Positions 32,969 to 41,626 are shown, numbered from the stretch's first letter. The stretch: 64,000 nt of DNA from Streptomyces sp. 846.5 (GCF_004365705.1 NZ_SOBN01000001.1:5628001-5692000), one strand, 5' to 3'. The notes: generated by a model from the letters alone, not told the origin. A program made the numbers and translations.

Positions 32969-33360
32969 ATGGCCGCCATGACTTCCCCGAACTTCCTGAC
33001 CACCACGCGGCTGCGGCGCGCTGCCGCGTTCGGCCTCGCAGGCGGGATGGCTGCTCTGCTCCCCGTAGTTGGTCCGATGCGGAAACGGCAACCGCGACCG
33101 CTTTCGTCAACGACGCCTACCATTTCGCCGAGTACATCACAGCGAGCGGGCGGGCCAACTGGGTTGGCTACTTCTGGACCACAAACTCCGCAGGCACAGC
33201 CGCGATCTTCACCATCGACGAGTGGTCGGTATCACGGCTGGAACAGGCTGCATCCACCGCGACAGCTCCGACCTCACCAGGGTCACCTGCACCGTCACCT
33301 GTGCCAAGGCCACGAACACCTCAGGTTCCCCCAGCTTGGCGACCCGTCAAGCCTGGCGCG
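32969..33360 (+). pseudogene. frameshifted small secreted-protein gene
   Basis: The start gives a twin-Arg/hydrophobic signal-like N-terminus (TRLRRAAAFGLAGGMAALLP). The mature part AFVNDAYHFAEYITASGRAN and WVGYFWTTNSAG lies in another frame, and the Cys-containing end GCIHRDSSDLTRVTCTVTCA in a third. At least two frameshifts therefore break what was a secreted protein of about 120 residues. No family is named. It ends against the convergent M48-like gene. Confidence 0.5.
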
Positions 33361-33361
33361 C

Positions 33362-34897
33362 TCACCCCGATACGCGGCTGGTGCTGACGAGCAGAGCGCG
33401 CAGGGGGGCGGTGTCGGGCTTGTCGGCGACGGCCGCGTCGATGGCGTCGTCCATGCCGTTCTCCCAGGCTTCGGGCAGGGCGAGTCCCGGTCGGCCGGAC
33501 CAAGCGATGTCCGCCGTGGCGTGTCCGGCCTGGGCGAGATGCAGGTGGACCATGCCCGCGATCCCGTCGAAGACCCTAGGCCGGATGTAGTCGCGGGCCG
33601 ACGACCCGGTCAGTCGCGACGCCTGGTCTGGCTTGGGAATCCGATCGGCGACTTCCGGCCACAGCAGATCTCGGTCGAACGCGTCGAGCACCTCCTCCAG
33701 GCCGGGCAACTCGTCGTTCGCCACCCCCTCGGCCCTGGCACCTCGGCGTACGGTCGCCGTGCCGTCTGCAGCTCGGGCCTCGGAGCGCAGCGCCCGGGCC
33801 ACGGCGACTCTCAGCGGCTGCGACCAGCCTTCGGCGTCGGAGAGCGCGCGGGCCATGACGAGTTCATCCCAGCCCATGCGCCGCAGCCCTGCCGCCTCCT
33901 GCGGCAGCGTGCGCGCTTCCAGCGCAGCGAACACTCGCTCCGGGTCGCGTAGCAGAACGAGCGCGGCTGTCTCATCGGCCGACCCGTCGGGTCGTCCGTC
34001 GGCGGGCAACTTCTCGATCAGGGCGATTCGTTCGGCAGCCGGCGGGTGCGAATCGTACGTGTGCGGACGCCGTGGACGCTGCCCGGCCGAGAGCGCAGCG
34101 AGCCGCTCGCCCGACCGGGCGGCGAGCAGGCGCGGGAAACCGGCGTGCACCTCGCCCATGGGCGGCAGCGCTCCCAGCGGCTTGCCCATCCCGGCGTAGG
34201 TTTCGAGATAGTGGGTGTGCGCGGCGGTGAGCACCGGAATGAAGCGCAGCGCGGCCGCCGTCGCGTCACGGCCTGCGTGCCGAGCGGCCACTTGGTCGGC
34301 TGCCAGTTCCTGTTGGCGGGCGACGGGCTGCGAGGTTCGCAGGAACATCCGTGCGTAGCCGACGTACAGGGAGCCGATCAGGTACTGCAGTCGGAGGCCG
34401 CCACCCGTGCGGAACGCCTCCACGGTATGCAGCACCGCCGCCCGGCCGCGCATGGTGACCCCGCCGAGCATCGGCAGGCCCAGGAGCATGCGGCGCCGTC
34501 CGGGCAGCAGCCCCAGCAAGCGGCTGTGTTCGGCGACCCCCGCGTTGACCTCGGCGATCAGATAGAGCTCGTCGGGCGGCCGCTCCCCGGTCGCTTCGGC
34601 GGCGGCTCGCACCTGTTCCCAAAGCTCGGGTTGCTCCTCGGGCGTAACTGCAACCGCGTGAGACTCGGGCCCCAGTCGCCCGGCGTGCAGAAAGGCGAAC
34701 ATGCCCCGAAGGATCGCCACCGCCGCCAGTACGGTGCCAATCAGCATTGTGGGTATGAGCCAGCCTGCGGCTGCAATGAACGGTGGTTTCATCAGCAGCC
34801 AGTCGGCCGTCGCCATGGCCGCCAGCAGAACCAGACCCATCAGATAGAAGCCCGCCAGCAGTGCCAGCGCACGGACGGCGCGCAGTCGGAACGTCAT
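33362..34897 (-). CDS. M48-family-like membrane protein lacking the HExxH motif, 511 aa
   Basis: N-terminal hydrophobic segments at about residues 8-30 and 40-62 and the following sequence (ELYLIAEVNAGVAEHSRLLG, RRMLLGLPMLGGVTM) match streptomycete M48 peptidases. The stretch that should carry the HExxH zinc site right after this point is absent, and the sequence runs straight into RGRAAVLHTVEAF. The later zinc-Glu region RQQELAADQVAARHAGR is kept. It therefore looks like an in-frame deletion giving a pseudo-enzyme. The ATG at 34897 has ggggga six to seven bases upstream. Confidence 0.7.
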   Translation of the reverse strand: MTFRLRAVRALALLAGFYLMGLVLLAAMATADWLLMKPPFIAAAGWLIPTMLIGTVLAAVAILRGMFAFLHAGRLGPESHAVAVTPEEQPELWEQVRAAAEATGERPPDELYLIAEVNAGVAEHSRLLGLLPGRRRMLLGLPMLGGVTMRGRAAVLHTVEAFRTGGGLRLQYLIGSLYVGYARMFLRTSQPVARQQELAADQVAARHAGRDATAAALRFIPVLTAAHTHYLETYAGMGKPLGALPPMGEVHAGFPRLLAARSGERLAALSAGQRPRRPHTYDSHPPAAERIALIEKLPADGRPDGSADETAALVLLRDPERVFAALEARTLPQEAAGLRRMGWDELVMARALSDAEGWSQPLRVAVARALRSEARAADGTATVRRGARAEGVANDELPGLEEVLDAFDRDLLWPEVADRIPKPDQASRLTGSSARDYIRPRVFDGIAGMVHLHLAQAGHATADIAWSGRPGLALPEAWENGMDDAIDAAVADKPDTAPLRALLVSTSRVSG

Positions 34898-35170
34898 CGC
34901 AATTTCCCCCACAGGACTCGGCCGGCCCGAATCGGCCAAGCAGCGCTCGCGGATCGTACCGCCAGCCTCCCAAGCAGGTCAGCCGCCCTCTGCTCCGTGG
35001 CTTCGGCGGCTCGAGGGAGGACACCCGCTCGGCCGGTCCCGACGCGGCACTCCTGTACGGCGGCTCGGGCGGGGACCGCTCTCCAGCGACTTCGGTAGCG
35101 ATCGTGACCGCGCGCCAAGGGCCGGTACGTGTTCGCTGCTCAACGGCTCGGCGTGTGACTCGTCCGGTGC

Positions 35171-35231
35171 GGGGTTTCTGCCAGGCGCAAACCGGAGGGC
35201 TGGCTGACGACCAGCCCTCGACAGAAACCCC
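35171..35231. terminator. nested double stem-loop
   Basis: The outer stem ggggtttctg (35171-35180) pairs with cagaaacccc (35222-35231); the inner stem gagggctgg (35195-35203) pairs with ccagccctc (35211-35219). It is a strong structure just upstream of the AlbA_2-type gene and may insulate it from upstream transcription. Confidence 0.55.
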
Positions 35232-35253
35232 CGGCCCGCCTGCTGAATTGTAT

Positions 35254-35280
35254 ATTTACATTAACTTGATGTAGATTTAC
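35254..35280. promoter_or_regulatory. AT-rich operator/promoter of the AlbA_2-type gene
   Basis: A strikingly AT-rich stretch in GC-rich surroundings. tacat (35257-35261) and atgta (35269-35273) form an inverted repeat with a seven-base centre, and the half-site atttac occurs at each end. It ends three bases before the ATG, so the mRNA may be leaderless and binding here would block transcription. Confidence 0.4.
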
Positions 35281-35283
35281 TTC

Positions 35284-37053
35284 ATGGACCTGGCCACCCT
35301 GCGTGCCCTGATCGAAGACCTTCGAGCTGAGGGCAGTGACACTGCCGAAGTCGAGGTCAAGGCTGCCGCCGGTGGGTTCCCGGACTCGCTGGCACCCACG
35401 CTCTCGGCGTTCGGCAATACACCGGGCGGCGGACTTGTCGTACTGGGTTTGGATGAGCAGGCCGGCTTCCGAGCCACCGGCGTCTATGATGTAGCCGCAT
35501 GCAAAGGGGCGTTGGCGTCGTTGGCCCGGCAAGGCCTGGAGCCACCGGTGGCAGTCGAGCTGAACGATCTCGATGTGGACGGGGCCAGGATCGTCGTGGC
35601 GCAGGTCCATGAGGTGGCGGCCGCCGTCAAGCCCTGCCGGGTCCGTCGAACCGGCCGCGCCTACCTCCGGGCGTACGACGGGGACTACGAACTGGCTCAG
35701 ACCGAGGAGCAGTCCTTCCTCGCGCATCGCGAGGCGCCCCGTTTTGATCAGGCTCCTGTCGCCGGGGCGAGCCGGAGGGATCTCGATCCGGCACTTCTGC
35801 CGGGATATCTGGCCAACTGTCGTCTTGCCTCCCCAGCTCTTGCCCGGTTCGATGACGAAGAAGTTCTCGTTCGTACCGGCGTCACTGTCGACGAGGAGGG
35901 CAGGCCGAGCACGGCCGGCCTGCTCGCATTGGGGTCCTACCCGCAGCAGTACTTCCCCAACTTCGTGATCCAGGCGCACATCGCACCCGATCCGACGTCG
36001 CCCCCAGGGACCAGGGCGATCGACAGCCGCACCTTCGACGGCCCAATTCCGCTCATGCTCGATGAGGCACTGCGCTGGGTGCAGCGCAATACCCGCACCC
36101 GCATCCGCTTCGGCGCGGACGGGCACGGTCGTGACGAGGCCGAGTACCCCGTGGACGCGGTGCGGGAATTGCTCTCCAATGCGCTGGTACACCGCGACCT
36201 GGGCCCCCATGCGTTCGGTGAGGCGATCACGCTGAGCCTGGAACAGCATCAACTCGTGCTCGGCAACCCCGGGGGCCTGTGGGGCCTCACCGTCGATCGC
36301 CTGGGCCGCACAGGCGTCACCTCGGCCCGCAACGGCTGGCTCCTGCGGATCTGCCAGCGGATCCGGTTCGGAACGGACCAACGAGTCGTCGAGGCACTCG
36401 CGACGGGTATTCCGACTATCTTGGCCAGCCTGGCCGCGGCTGGCATGACGCCACCGCGATTCCACGACCGAGCCGTGGGCTTCACGGTGCGAATCCCCAA
36501 CCACACCTTGCTCGATGCTTCTGACCTGACCTGGCTTGCCGGGCTTCCGGAAGCCACTCAATTGGGCGACCTGCAGCGCCATGCGCTGGTCGCCATGCGT
36601 CACGGAGTTACCTGGACCAACCGGACCTTGCGTGAAGCGTTTCCGATGGACTCGCGACAGGCGCTCGACGTCCTCAGCGGGTTGGTGGCAACTGGCCTGG
36701 TGGAGGCGGTGGGTGAGCGCGGCGGGCGGGTCTATCGCTATGCCGGAGCCGGGACGGAGGTGGCCGAGCGGGTTGTGGTGGAGCCGAGACCGCCGCGTAC
36801 GGAGGCTCCGGCCGCGCGGCGAGCCGCAGGACGTCGAAACCTGGAGGCGATTCATCGCCAGCTCGCGGTAGGACCGGCGACGATTGCCGAGATCGTTGAG
36901 GCCACAGCACTGACGCAGCGACAAGTGCACTACGCGCTCAGCATCATGAGAACCGAGGGCTCCGCTCGGATGAAGGGCGGTCCCGGAACTCAGTCCAGCC
37001 GGTATGAACTGGTCACTGGTCAAGCGGAAGACGGACAATCACCGGGGGAGTAG
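35284..37053 (+). CDS. AlbA_2/Schlafen-type ATP-binding regulator, 589 aa
   Basis: Residues 1-130 match the AlbA_2 (Schlafen-like) domain: EVEVKAAAGGFPDSLAPTLS, AFGNTPGGGLVVLGLDE and RAYLRAYDGDY. The middle (AVRELLSNALVHRDLGPHA, then LGNPGGLWGLTVDRLG) is the GHKL-like HATPase_c_4 module seen in RecG-related regulators. The C-terminus contains winged-helix segments (TLREAFPMDSRQALDVLSGL, ATIAEIVEATALTQRQVHYA). Proteins of this build are transcriptional regulators or defence-associated. The ATG follows an AT-rich palindromic stretch directly, suggesting autoregulation. A defence role is possible but unproven. Confidence 0.82.
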   Translation: MDLATLRALIEDLRAEGSDTAEVEVKAAAGGFPDSLAPTLSAFGNTPGGGLVVLGLDEQAGFRATGVYDVAACKGALASLARQGLEPPVAVELNDLDVDGARIVVAQVHEVAAAVKPCRVRRTGRAYLRAYDGDYELAQTEEQSFLAHREAPRFDQAPVAGASRRDLDPALLPGYLANCRLASPALARFDDEEVLVRTGVTVDEEGRPSTAGLLALGSYPQQYFPNFVIQAHIAPDPTSPPGTRAIDSRTFDGPIPLMLDEALRWVQRNTRTRIRFGADGHGRDEAEYPVDAVRELLSNALVHRDLGPHAFGEAITLSLEQHQLVLGNPGGLWGLTVDRLGRTGVTSARNGWLLRICQRIRFGTDQRVVEALATGIPTILASLAAAGMTPPRFHDRAVGFTVRIPNHTLLDASDLTWLAGLPEATQLGDLQRHALVAMRHGVTWTNRTLREAFPMDSRQALDVLSGLVATGLVEAVGERGGRVYRYAGAGTEVAERVVVEPRPPRTEAPAARRAAGRRNLEAIHRQLAVGPATIAEIVEATALTQRQVHYALSIMRTEGSARMKGGPGTQSSRYELVTGQAEDGQSPGE

Positions 37054-37101
37054 AAGCACGCAATTGCGGCGCGTTCTCGAGCCTTGGTGGTCGTTGATGA
37101 T

Positions 37102-38049
37102 TCATTCGGGGGCGGTGATCTGGCGGGTCTCCTCGGTCACCTCGGTGAGTTCGTCGGTCGGTGCCTGGGTGCGCCAGGCGTGGCGGCCTGCGGAGGGGAG
37201 GCCGAGTTGGGCGGCCTCCTCGGCGTTTCCGGTGGTGAGTGCGAGGGTGGCGATCCCGTCGGCACTGGCCAGGACTTCGAAGCGGCTGCCGTGCCAGGTC
37301 GCGAGCAGTCGACGGTAGGTCACCTCGTCGCACAGCCCGAACTCCAGCGGACGGGACATCATCGTGCCGTCCTCGGCGGCTCGGTAGACGGTGGCCTCGC
37401 CCGGGTTGGGGCCGAAGTCGGCGAGGTAGGGCGAGCCCTGGAAGGTGACGACCGGGCCGCGCGGGATGCTGCCGTCCGGGGCGGGTGCGACGCGGCCGGA
37501 GGAGAGGCCCAGCGTCTCGGCGGCGGGGAAGGCGTGCCAGCCGGTGAAGCGGCCGGGGTAGCGGGCCAGCGCCTGTTCCCAGCCTTCGGCGCCGTCCTCG
37601 GCGAGGTGCCAGATCTCGGCGCCGACCGGGATGTCGGTGAGTTCCAGCCAGTACTCGGGGACGGCCGCAGGTGCGTACTTGGTGTAGCCGGTGCCGAGGA
37701 ACGGGTCGGGCAGGACGAGCGTGGAGCCGAGCCGCGCTGCGCCCGCGGTGCTCTGGCCGCCGAAGGAGGCCTGGAACAGGGCCGGCCAGTGCGCCTGGAA
37801 GCGGAGCACGAACAGGCCGTCGCCCGCGGGGAAGTTCAACTCGTCCTCGGCCAGGCCTTGGTAGGCCCGCGCCTGCGCTCCGGACTCGGCGGCGGTGACG
37901 TCCACCAGGCGGGAGCACAGGCCCCATATCCGGGACGGCTCGAACTCGCCGGGGACGACGGTGTTGCCCAGGTATCGCTCGGCGAGCTGACGGGTGATCG
38001 GGAGCTGGATGACGGTGCGGGGGGAGAGGCCGGCGGTGGGGGTGGTCAT
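37102..38049 (-). CDS. unknown protein of the WXG100/toxin operon, 315 aa
   Basis: Last gene of a four-gene coupled operon (ATGA overlap with the gene above). The segment DPFLGTGYTKYAPAAVPEYW and DIPVGAEIWHLAEDG closely parallels DPFTGTGYTGGGIPEWEAAR and RIPPGAEIWRMTPDG at the end of the toxin-like protein two genes upstream. It may thus be a decoy-type immunity protein or a second toxin-domain protein. No signal peptide or membrane segment is visible. No named family is assigned. Confidence 0.6.
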   Translation of the reverse strand: MTTPTAGLSPRTVIQLPITRQLAERYLGNTVVPGEFEPSRIWGLCSRLVDVTAAESGAQARAYQGLAEDELNFPAGDGLFVLRFQAHWPALFQASFGGQSTAGAARLGSTLVLPDPFLGTGYTKYAPAAVPEYWLELTDIPVGAEIWHLAEDGAEGWEQALARYPGRFTGWHAFPAAETLGLSSGRVAPAPDGSIPRGPVVTFQGSPYLADFGPNPGEATVYRAAEDGTMMSRPLEFGLCDEVTYRRLLATWHGSRFEVLASADGIATLALTTGNAEEAAQLGLPSAGRHAWRTQAPTDELTEVTEETRQITAPE

Positions 38050-38486
38050 TCGGGGTGCTTGGCCTTCCAGGAGGCGAGTAGGTCGTAGCGCTCCTCGGTG
38101 AGATCGGTGACCTCTTCCAGGGGGAACGTGCCTTCGTACTCGATGACACCGACGCGCTTCAGATACACCGAGGCGAAAGGCGCCCCTTGGGAGCCCTGGT
38201 AGTAGCCGGTGATCCGGCCGTCGCCGGATCCATAGCTGGCGAACTCTTCGCCCTTCCAGCGGAAGGTCCAGCTGGAGTCGTACCAGGCGGTGACGGCTCG
38301 GGGGTTCACGAGGTAGGAGTCGGCGGGTCCGCGCGGGTCGGGATTGGGTTCCAGCCCCTCCGGCACGGGGTCGCCGTCGCGTACGCAGAGCGTGATCATG
38401 GGCGAGTTGCTGTCTCCGACGGCCCAGTAGGCATGTCCGTGGTACACGGCATATCGGCCCCCTCGGTGATTGGATGTGTCAGCCAT
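38046..38486 (-). CDS. unknown protein, possible immunity or toxin-domain paralogue, 146 aa
   Basis: The ATG overlaps the toxin-gene stop by eight bases. The soluble protein contains RITGYYQGSQGAP, which echoes SLAGYYNGSKWIG at the toxin C-terminus, and an aromatic-rich N-terminus (YAVYHGHAYWAVGDSNS). Its position directly behind a toxin-like gene is where immunity genes usually sit. Shared motifs with the toxin could mean it arose from a toxin C-terminal module. Function is inferred from context only. Confidence 0.6.
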   Translation of the reverse strand: MADTSNHRGGRYAVYHGHAYWAVGDSNSPMITLCVRDGDPVPEGLEPNPDPRGPADSYLVNPRAVTAWYDSSWTFRWKGEEFASYGSGDGRITGYYQGSQGAPFASVYLKRVGVIEYEGTFPLEEVTDLTEERYDLLASWKAKHPE

Positions 38487-39453
38487 TGGTTCCGATCCAC
38501 TTGCTTCCGTTGTAGTAGCCCGCGAGGGATTCGCTGCCGTCCGGAGTCATTCTCCAGATCTCCGCGCCTGGTGGAATCCGGGTGCGAGCCGCCTCCCACT
38601 CGGGGATTCCGCCGCCCGTGTATCCGGTCCCGGTGAAAGGATCATTCCAGGGCCGCCCCTTGCTCGCCCCCGCCAGGTCCGCGACGTGCTGCGCGGCGGC
38701 GGGGTCGTCCACGGCGCCGAAGGTGGTGTCGGCCTTGAGCCCCTCCGGCGCTTTCAGACGCAACTGGTACGCCTCTGTGGCTCCCTCGGGGACGGGTGTC
38801 CAACCGACGCCCTTGTCGTCAAGTGCGAGGGCGTCGCGCAGTTCGGAGGGAGTGGTGAGGCCGGCGGTGTCGGTGCCGCGCGCGATGGAACCACCGAAAC
38901 GGGTGGAGTCGAATACCCCTCCGTCGGGCATGTGCTCCGCGTTCTTCAGGTACGACGTGGCCACGTCCGGGCCGAGGACCTTGGTGACGATCTGTCCGTC
39001 CATGATTTTGATCGTGTTGCGGACGTCCACCACCTGCTGGATCTGCTCGTCCGTCAGGTTGTTGGTGGGGGTGGTGCGGAGGCTGTCGTGTTCGGTACGG
39101 TCGAGGCCGCGGGCGTTCAGTTCGTGGTCGATCTGAGTGTTGAAGTCGGGCGAGTCGTGCAGGGCGTCGCGGCCCAGTTGGGGGGCTGCGCCGGAGTCCA
39201 GGGCCTGGGTGATCCGTGACGTTCCCGGTGCGGGCGGCTTTGGGTCCGTCAGCGGGTTGTCCTTGGGCATTTTGGACCGGAAGGCGTCGGTGAGTTCCTT
39301 CTCGTTGGCCGCGTGCTCGGCGAGGTTCCTGGTCCCCTTCTCCACCGTTGCGTCGACCAGCCCGGCGTGCTTCTCCGCGATCTTGGGGAGGCTCTTCTCC
39401 GCGTCCGCCTTCAGGGCGTGGAAGACCGCCTTCTCCTCTCCGCCGCCGCTCAT
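38479..39453 (-). CDS. putative polymorphic toxin with enzymatic C-terminal domain, 324 aa
   Basis: The ATG at 39453 overlaps the stop of the WXG100-like gene. The first 100 residues are charged helix. The second half (FGGSIARGTDTAGLTTPSEL, DKGVGWTPVPEGATEAYQLR, FTGTGYTGGGIPEW, IPPGAEIWRMTPDG) resembles C-terminal domains of actinobacterial secreted toxins, possibly of ADP-ribosyltransferase or NAD-glycohydrolase type, but the catalytic residues cannot be named with confidence. No signal peptide is present, consistent with type VII export with the helical partner encoded upstream. Confidence 0.6.
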   Translation of the reverse strand: MSGGGEEKAVFHALKADAEKSLPKIAEKHAGLVDATVEKGTRNLAEHAANEKELTDAFRSKMPKDNPLTDPKPPAPGTSRITQALDSGAAPQLGRDALHDSPDFNTQIDHELNARGLDRTEHDSLRTTPTNNLTDEQIQQVVDVRNTIKIMDGQIVTKVLGPDVATSYLKNAEHMPDGGVFDSTRFGGSIARGTDTAGLTTPSELRDALALDDKGVGWTPVPEGATEAYQLRLKAPEGLKADTTFGAVDDPAAAQHVADLAGASKGRPWNDPFTGTGYTGGGIPEWEAARTRIPPGAEIWRMTPDGSESLAGYYNGSKWIGTNG

Positions 39454-40166
39454 CAGAAGGCCAGCCCGGCCATGCCTTGCCGCAGCACGTCCGCATGGCC
39501 GCGGAGGGTGTCGGCGTGCCCGCTGAGCACCTTCAGGTGCGCTCCGGCGGTGCCGTGGTCGATGGTGAAGCCGTCGCCGAGGTCGCTCGCGGCTGCGGGG
39601 CTGGTCTGCGACCAGTCCAGGCCCGACATGGCTGTCTCGATCTTGGCGAAGAGCGGTTTGGCGGCGGCCTCGATGACCTCGCCCATGATGTGCTGGATGA
39701 TCTGCTGCTTCAGCGTCTCCAGCAGCTTCTTCCCGGTGGCGATGATCACCGGGACGGCGGCCTCGGCCAGTCCGAGCGTGGCCACCGCCGCCGCCTGGTC
39801 GGCCACGAACGTCGCCGCCATGGCGATGAGTTCGGCCAGCGCCTCGACCTTCTGGGCGATGATGTAGTCCGCCGCGAGGTCCAGTGCCTCCGCGAGGAGG
39901 CGGCAGCCCTCCACCAGTTCCCGGGTGTGCCGCTCGGACAGCTGGGTCCAGCCGGACTGCATCTGCCGCGTCGCCGCGCCCTGGTAGGCCTGGGCGAAGT
40001 TCGCCATGGCGGTGGTGGACTCCTGGTGCGTGTGCTCCACGGCCTGGCCGAACTTCCGGACCATGTCGGCGAACCGACGCACTTCGTCCTCGTTCAGATA
40101 GGGCCAGGGGACGCCGATGACATTGAGGAATGTCACCACCGGGCCCGGTAGATCGTCGGCAGCCAA
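39453..40166 (-). CDS. WXG100/type VII-like helical export-domain protein, 237 aa
   Basis: All-helical protein that begins PWPYLNEDEVRRFADMVRKF and has a central TRQMQSGWTQLSERHTRELV, like N-terminal export domains of CpnT-type and other WXG-related type VII substrates. A hydrophobic helical stretch (AELIAMAATFVADQAAAVA) may insert in membranes. The first possible start is a TTG at 40166 after gggggcgg; GTG codons nine to ten residues in are alternatives. First gene of the operon, coupled to the toxin-like gene by TGATG. Confidence 0.65.
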   Translation of the reverse strand: MAADDLPGPVVTFLNVIGVPWPYLNEDEVRRFADMVRKFGQAVEHTHQESTTAMANFAQAYQGAATRQMQSGWTQLSERHTRELVEGCRLLAEALDLAADYIIAQKVEALAELIAMAATFVADQAAAVATLGLAEAAVPVIIATGKKLLETLKQQIIQHIMGEVIEAAAKPLFAKIETAMSGLDWSQTSPAAASDLGDGFTIDHGTAGAHLKVLSGHADTLRGHADVLRQGMAGLAF

Positions 40167-40269
40167 GTTCCGCCCCCGTGTGTGCTGTGATGCGTTTCGA
40201 TGATGTGTGTCCGGACACGGACCCTACCGGGAACCTGTGACGGAAGGTGACAGGGGGATTCGGAGGGTC

Positions 40270-40977
40270 TCAGGGGGCGTTGTCGGGCAGGCCGAGGAAG
40301 TCGGCCATCTCCTCGACGGTGTGGGCGAAGAAGCCGTCGGCAGGGGTGACCGATCCGACCAGGTGTCCGAAGAGTTCGAAGCTGATCATGCCGAAGAGCT
40401 GGGTCCAGGCGACCAGGCCGCGGCTGAGGATGCCGGCGTTGACGTCCGGGGCGACCTGGGCGACCAGGGCGGCGATCTGCTCGGCGAAGACGCCCTGCAG
40501 GGGACGGACCGGAGCGGTGAGCTCGACCCGGTCGGCGCCGTGGCGGAGTACCGAGATCAGCGCGAGGGCGACCCGGGCGGCGGGGGCGACCGTCTCGGGC
40601 GGGGCGGCGTAGCCGGGGACGGGGGTGCCGTAGAGGAGGGCGTACTCGTGCGGGTGCTGCTGGGCCCAGCTGCGGACGGCGTGGCAGAGGGCCCGCCACT
40701 GGGCGCGGGCGTCCTGGGGCGGGGCTGCGGCCGCGGCCTGTTCGGCGCGCTCGCCCAGGGCGTTGTAGGCGTCGATGATCAGCGCGGTGAGCAGGTCGTC
40801 CCGGCTGGGGAAGTAGCGGTACAGGGCGGAGGAGACCATGCCCAGTTCGCGGGCGACGGCGCGCAGGGAGAGGCGCTGGGCGCCCTCCTCCGCCAGCTGC
40901 CGGCGGGCTTCCTTCTTGATCTCGCGGGTGAGCTCCTCGCGGGCCCGTTCACGTGCGGTTCGGATCGCTGCTGCCAT
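40270..40977 (-). CDS. TetR-family transcriptional regulator, 235 aa
   Basis: The N-terminal helix-turn-helix is canonical: EIKKEARRQLAEEGAQRLSL, RAVARELGMVSSALYRYFPS. The ligand-binding half is helical. It is divergent from the nitroreductase-family gene, and two near-identical palindromes in the 169-base intergenic region are its likely operators. It probably represses both itself and the F420-type enzyme until an effector binds. The signal is unknown. Confidence 0.9.
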   Translation of the reverse strand: MAAAIRTARERAREELTREIKKEARRQLAEEGAQRLSLRAVARELGMVSSALYRYFPSRDDLLTALIIDAYNALGERAEQAAAAAPPQDARAQWRALCHAVRSWAQQHPHEYALLYGTPVPGYAAPPETVAPAARVALALISVLRHGADRVELTAPVRPLQGVFAEQIAALVAQVAPDVNAGILSRGLVAWTQLFGMISFELFGHLVGSVTPADGFFAHTVEEMADFLGLPDNAP

Positions 40978-41036
40978 GTCGCACAGTGTGCCACGTTCAA
41001 GAGCGCTGCACGCAGGAGGGTGCGGTGGACATGTTC

Positions 41037-41107
41037 GAGAGCAGTGCTCTTGACAGTGTGCACCGACCGCGCGATAGTCGTATCAGGCAAGCGAGAGCAC
41101 TGCTCTC
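41037..41107. promoter_or_regulatory. pair of TetR operators
   Basis: agagcagtgctct (41038-41050) and agagcactgctct (41094-41106) are 13-base palindromes differing only at the centre, with 56 bases between their starts. A weaker half-site, agagcgctgc, lies near 41000. All are in the divergent region between the TetR and nitroreductase-family genes. Confidence 0.65.
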
Positions 41108-41146
41108 AAAACAGATCCCCGCCCGCATCCACCGAAGGAGCACATC

Positions 41147-41626
41147 ATGAGCACTGCCGCCGACGCCGCGACCACCCGCCTGATCACCCCGCAGGGCCGC
41201 CTGATGGTCACCATGGACCGGATCACCCGCAAGGTCATGATCTGGCTGACCAACCGGGGCATCAGCATCCTCGACTCCCGCGTGCTGGCCGTCCGCGGCC
41301 GCAAGAGCGGCGAGTGGCGCACCACCCCGGTCAATCTGATGACCCTCGACGGCGAGCGCTTCCTGGTCGCCCCGCGCGGCCACACCCAGTGGGTCCGCAA
41401 CATGCGCGCCGCCGGCGGCGGTGAGCTGCGGCTCGGCAGGAAGGCAGAGGCCTTCACCGCCGTCGAGATCGCCGACGCCGACAAGCCGGCCGTGCTGCGC
41501 CACTACCTCAAGCGCTGGGCCTGGGAGGTCGGCTACTTCTTCGAGGGCATCACCGCCGACTCCCCGGAGGAGGACCTGGAGCGCATCGCCCCGGGATTCC
41601 CGGTCTTCCGGATCACCGCCGCCTGA
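41147..41626 (+). CDS. F420-type nitroreductase-family oxidoreductase (Ddn-like), 159 aa
   Basis: Matches the deazaflavin-dependent split beta-barrel family: ILDSRVLAVRGRKSGEWRTT, PVNLMTLDGERFLVAPRGHT, QWVRNMRAAGGGELR. These small enzymes use F420H2 to reduce quinones or nitro compounds. The length is normal and a ribosome binding site (aaggag) precedes the ATG. It is divergent from the TetR regulator and its promoter overlaps the two operators, so it should be inducible. Confidence 0.88.
   Translation: MSTAADAATTRLITPQGRLMVTMDRITRKVMIWLTNRGISILDSRVLAVRGRKSGEWRTTPVNLMTLDGERFLVAPRGHTQWVRNMRAAGGGELRLGRKAEAFTAVEIADADKPAVLRHYLKRWAWEVGYFFEGITADSPEEDLERIAPGFPVFRITAA

Larger units (their letters stand above)
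34898..35283. other. 386-base intergenic region with hairpin and AT-rich promoter
   Basis: No supported gene lies here. The left part is the upstream region of the M48-like gene. The right end holds the nested hairpin at 35171-35231 and the AT-rich operator-like stretch at 35254-35280 described separately. Confidence 0.5.

Noticed and set aside
35140-37038. Minus-strand 632-codon frame opposite the AlbA_2-type gene
   Set aside because: No domain pattern; the plus strand carries clear AlbA_2 and HATPase motifs.
37084-38088. Plus-strand frame opposite the 315-residue operon protein
   Set aside because: Gly/Val-rich shadow with no motif; the minus-strand gene has overlap coupling and motif sharing.
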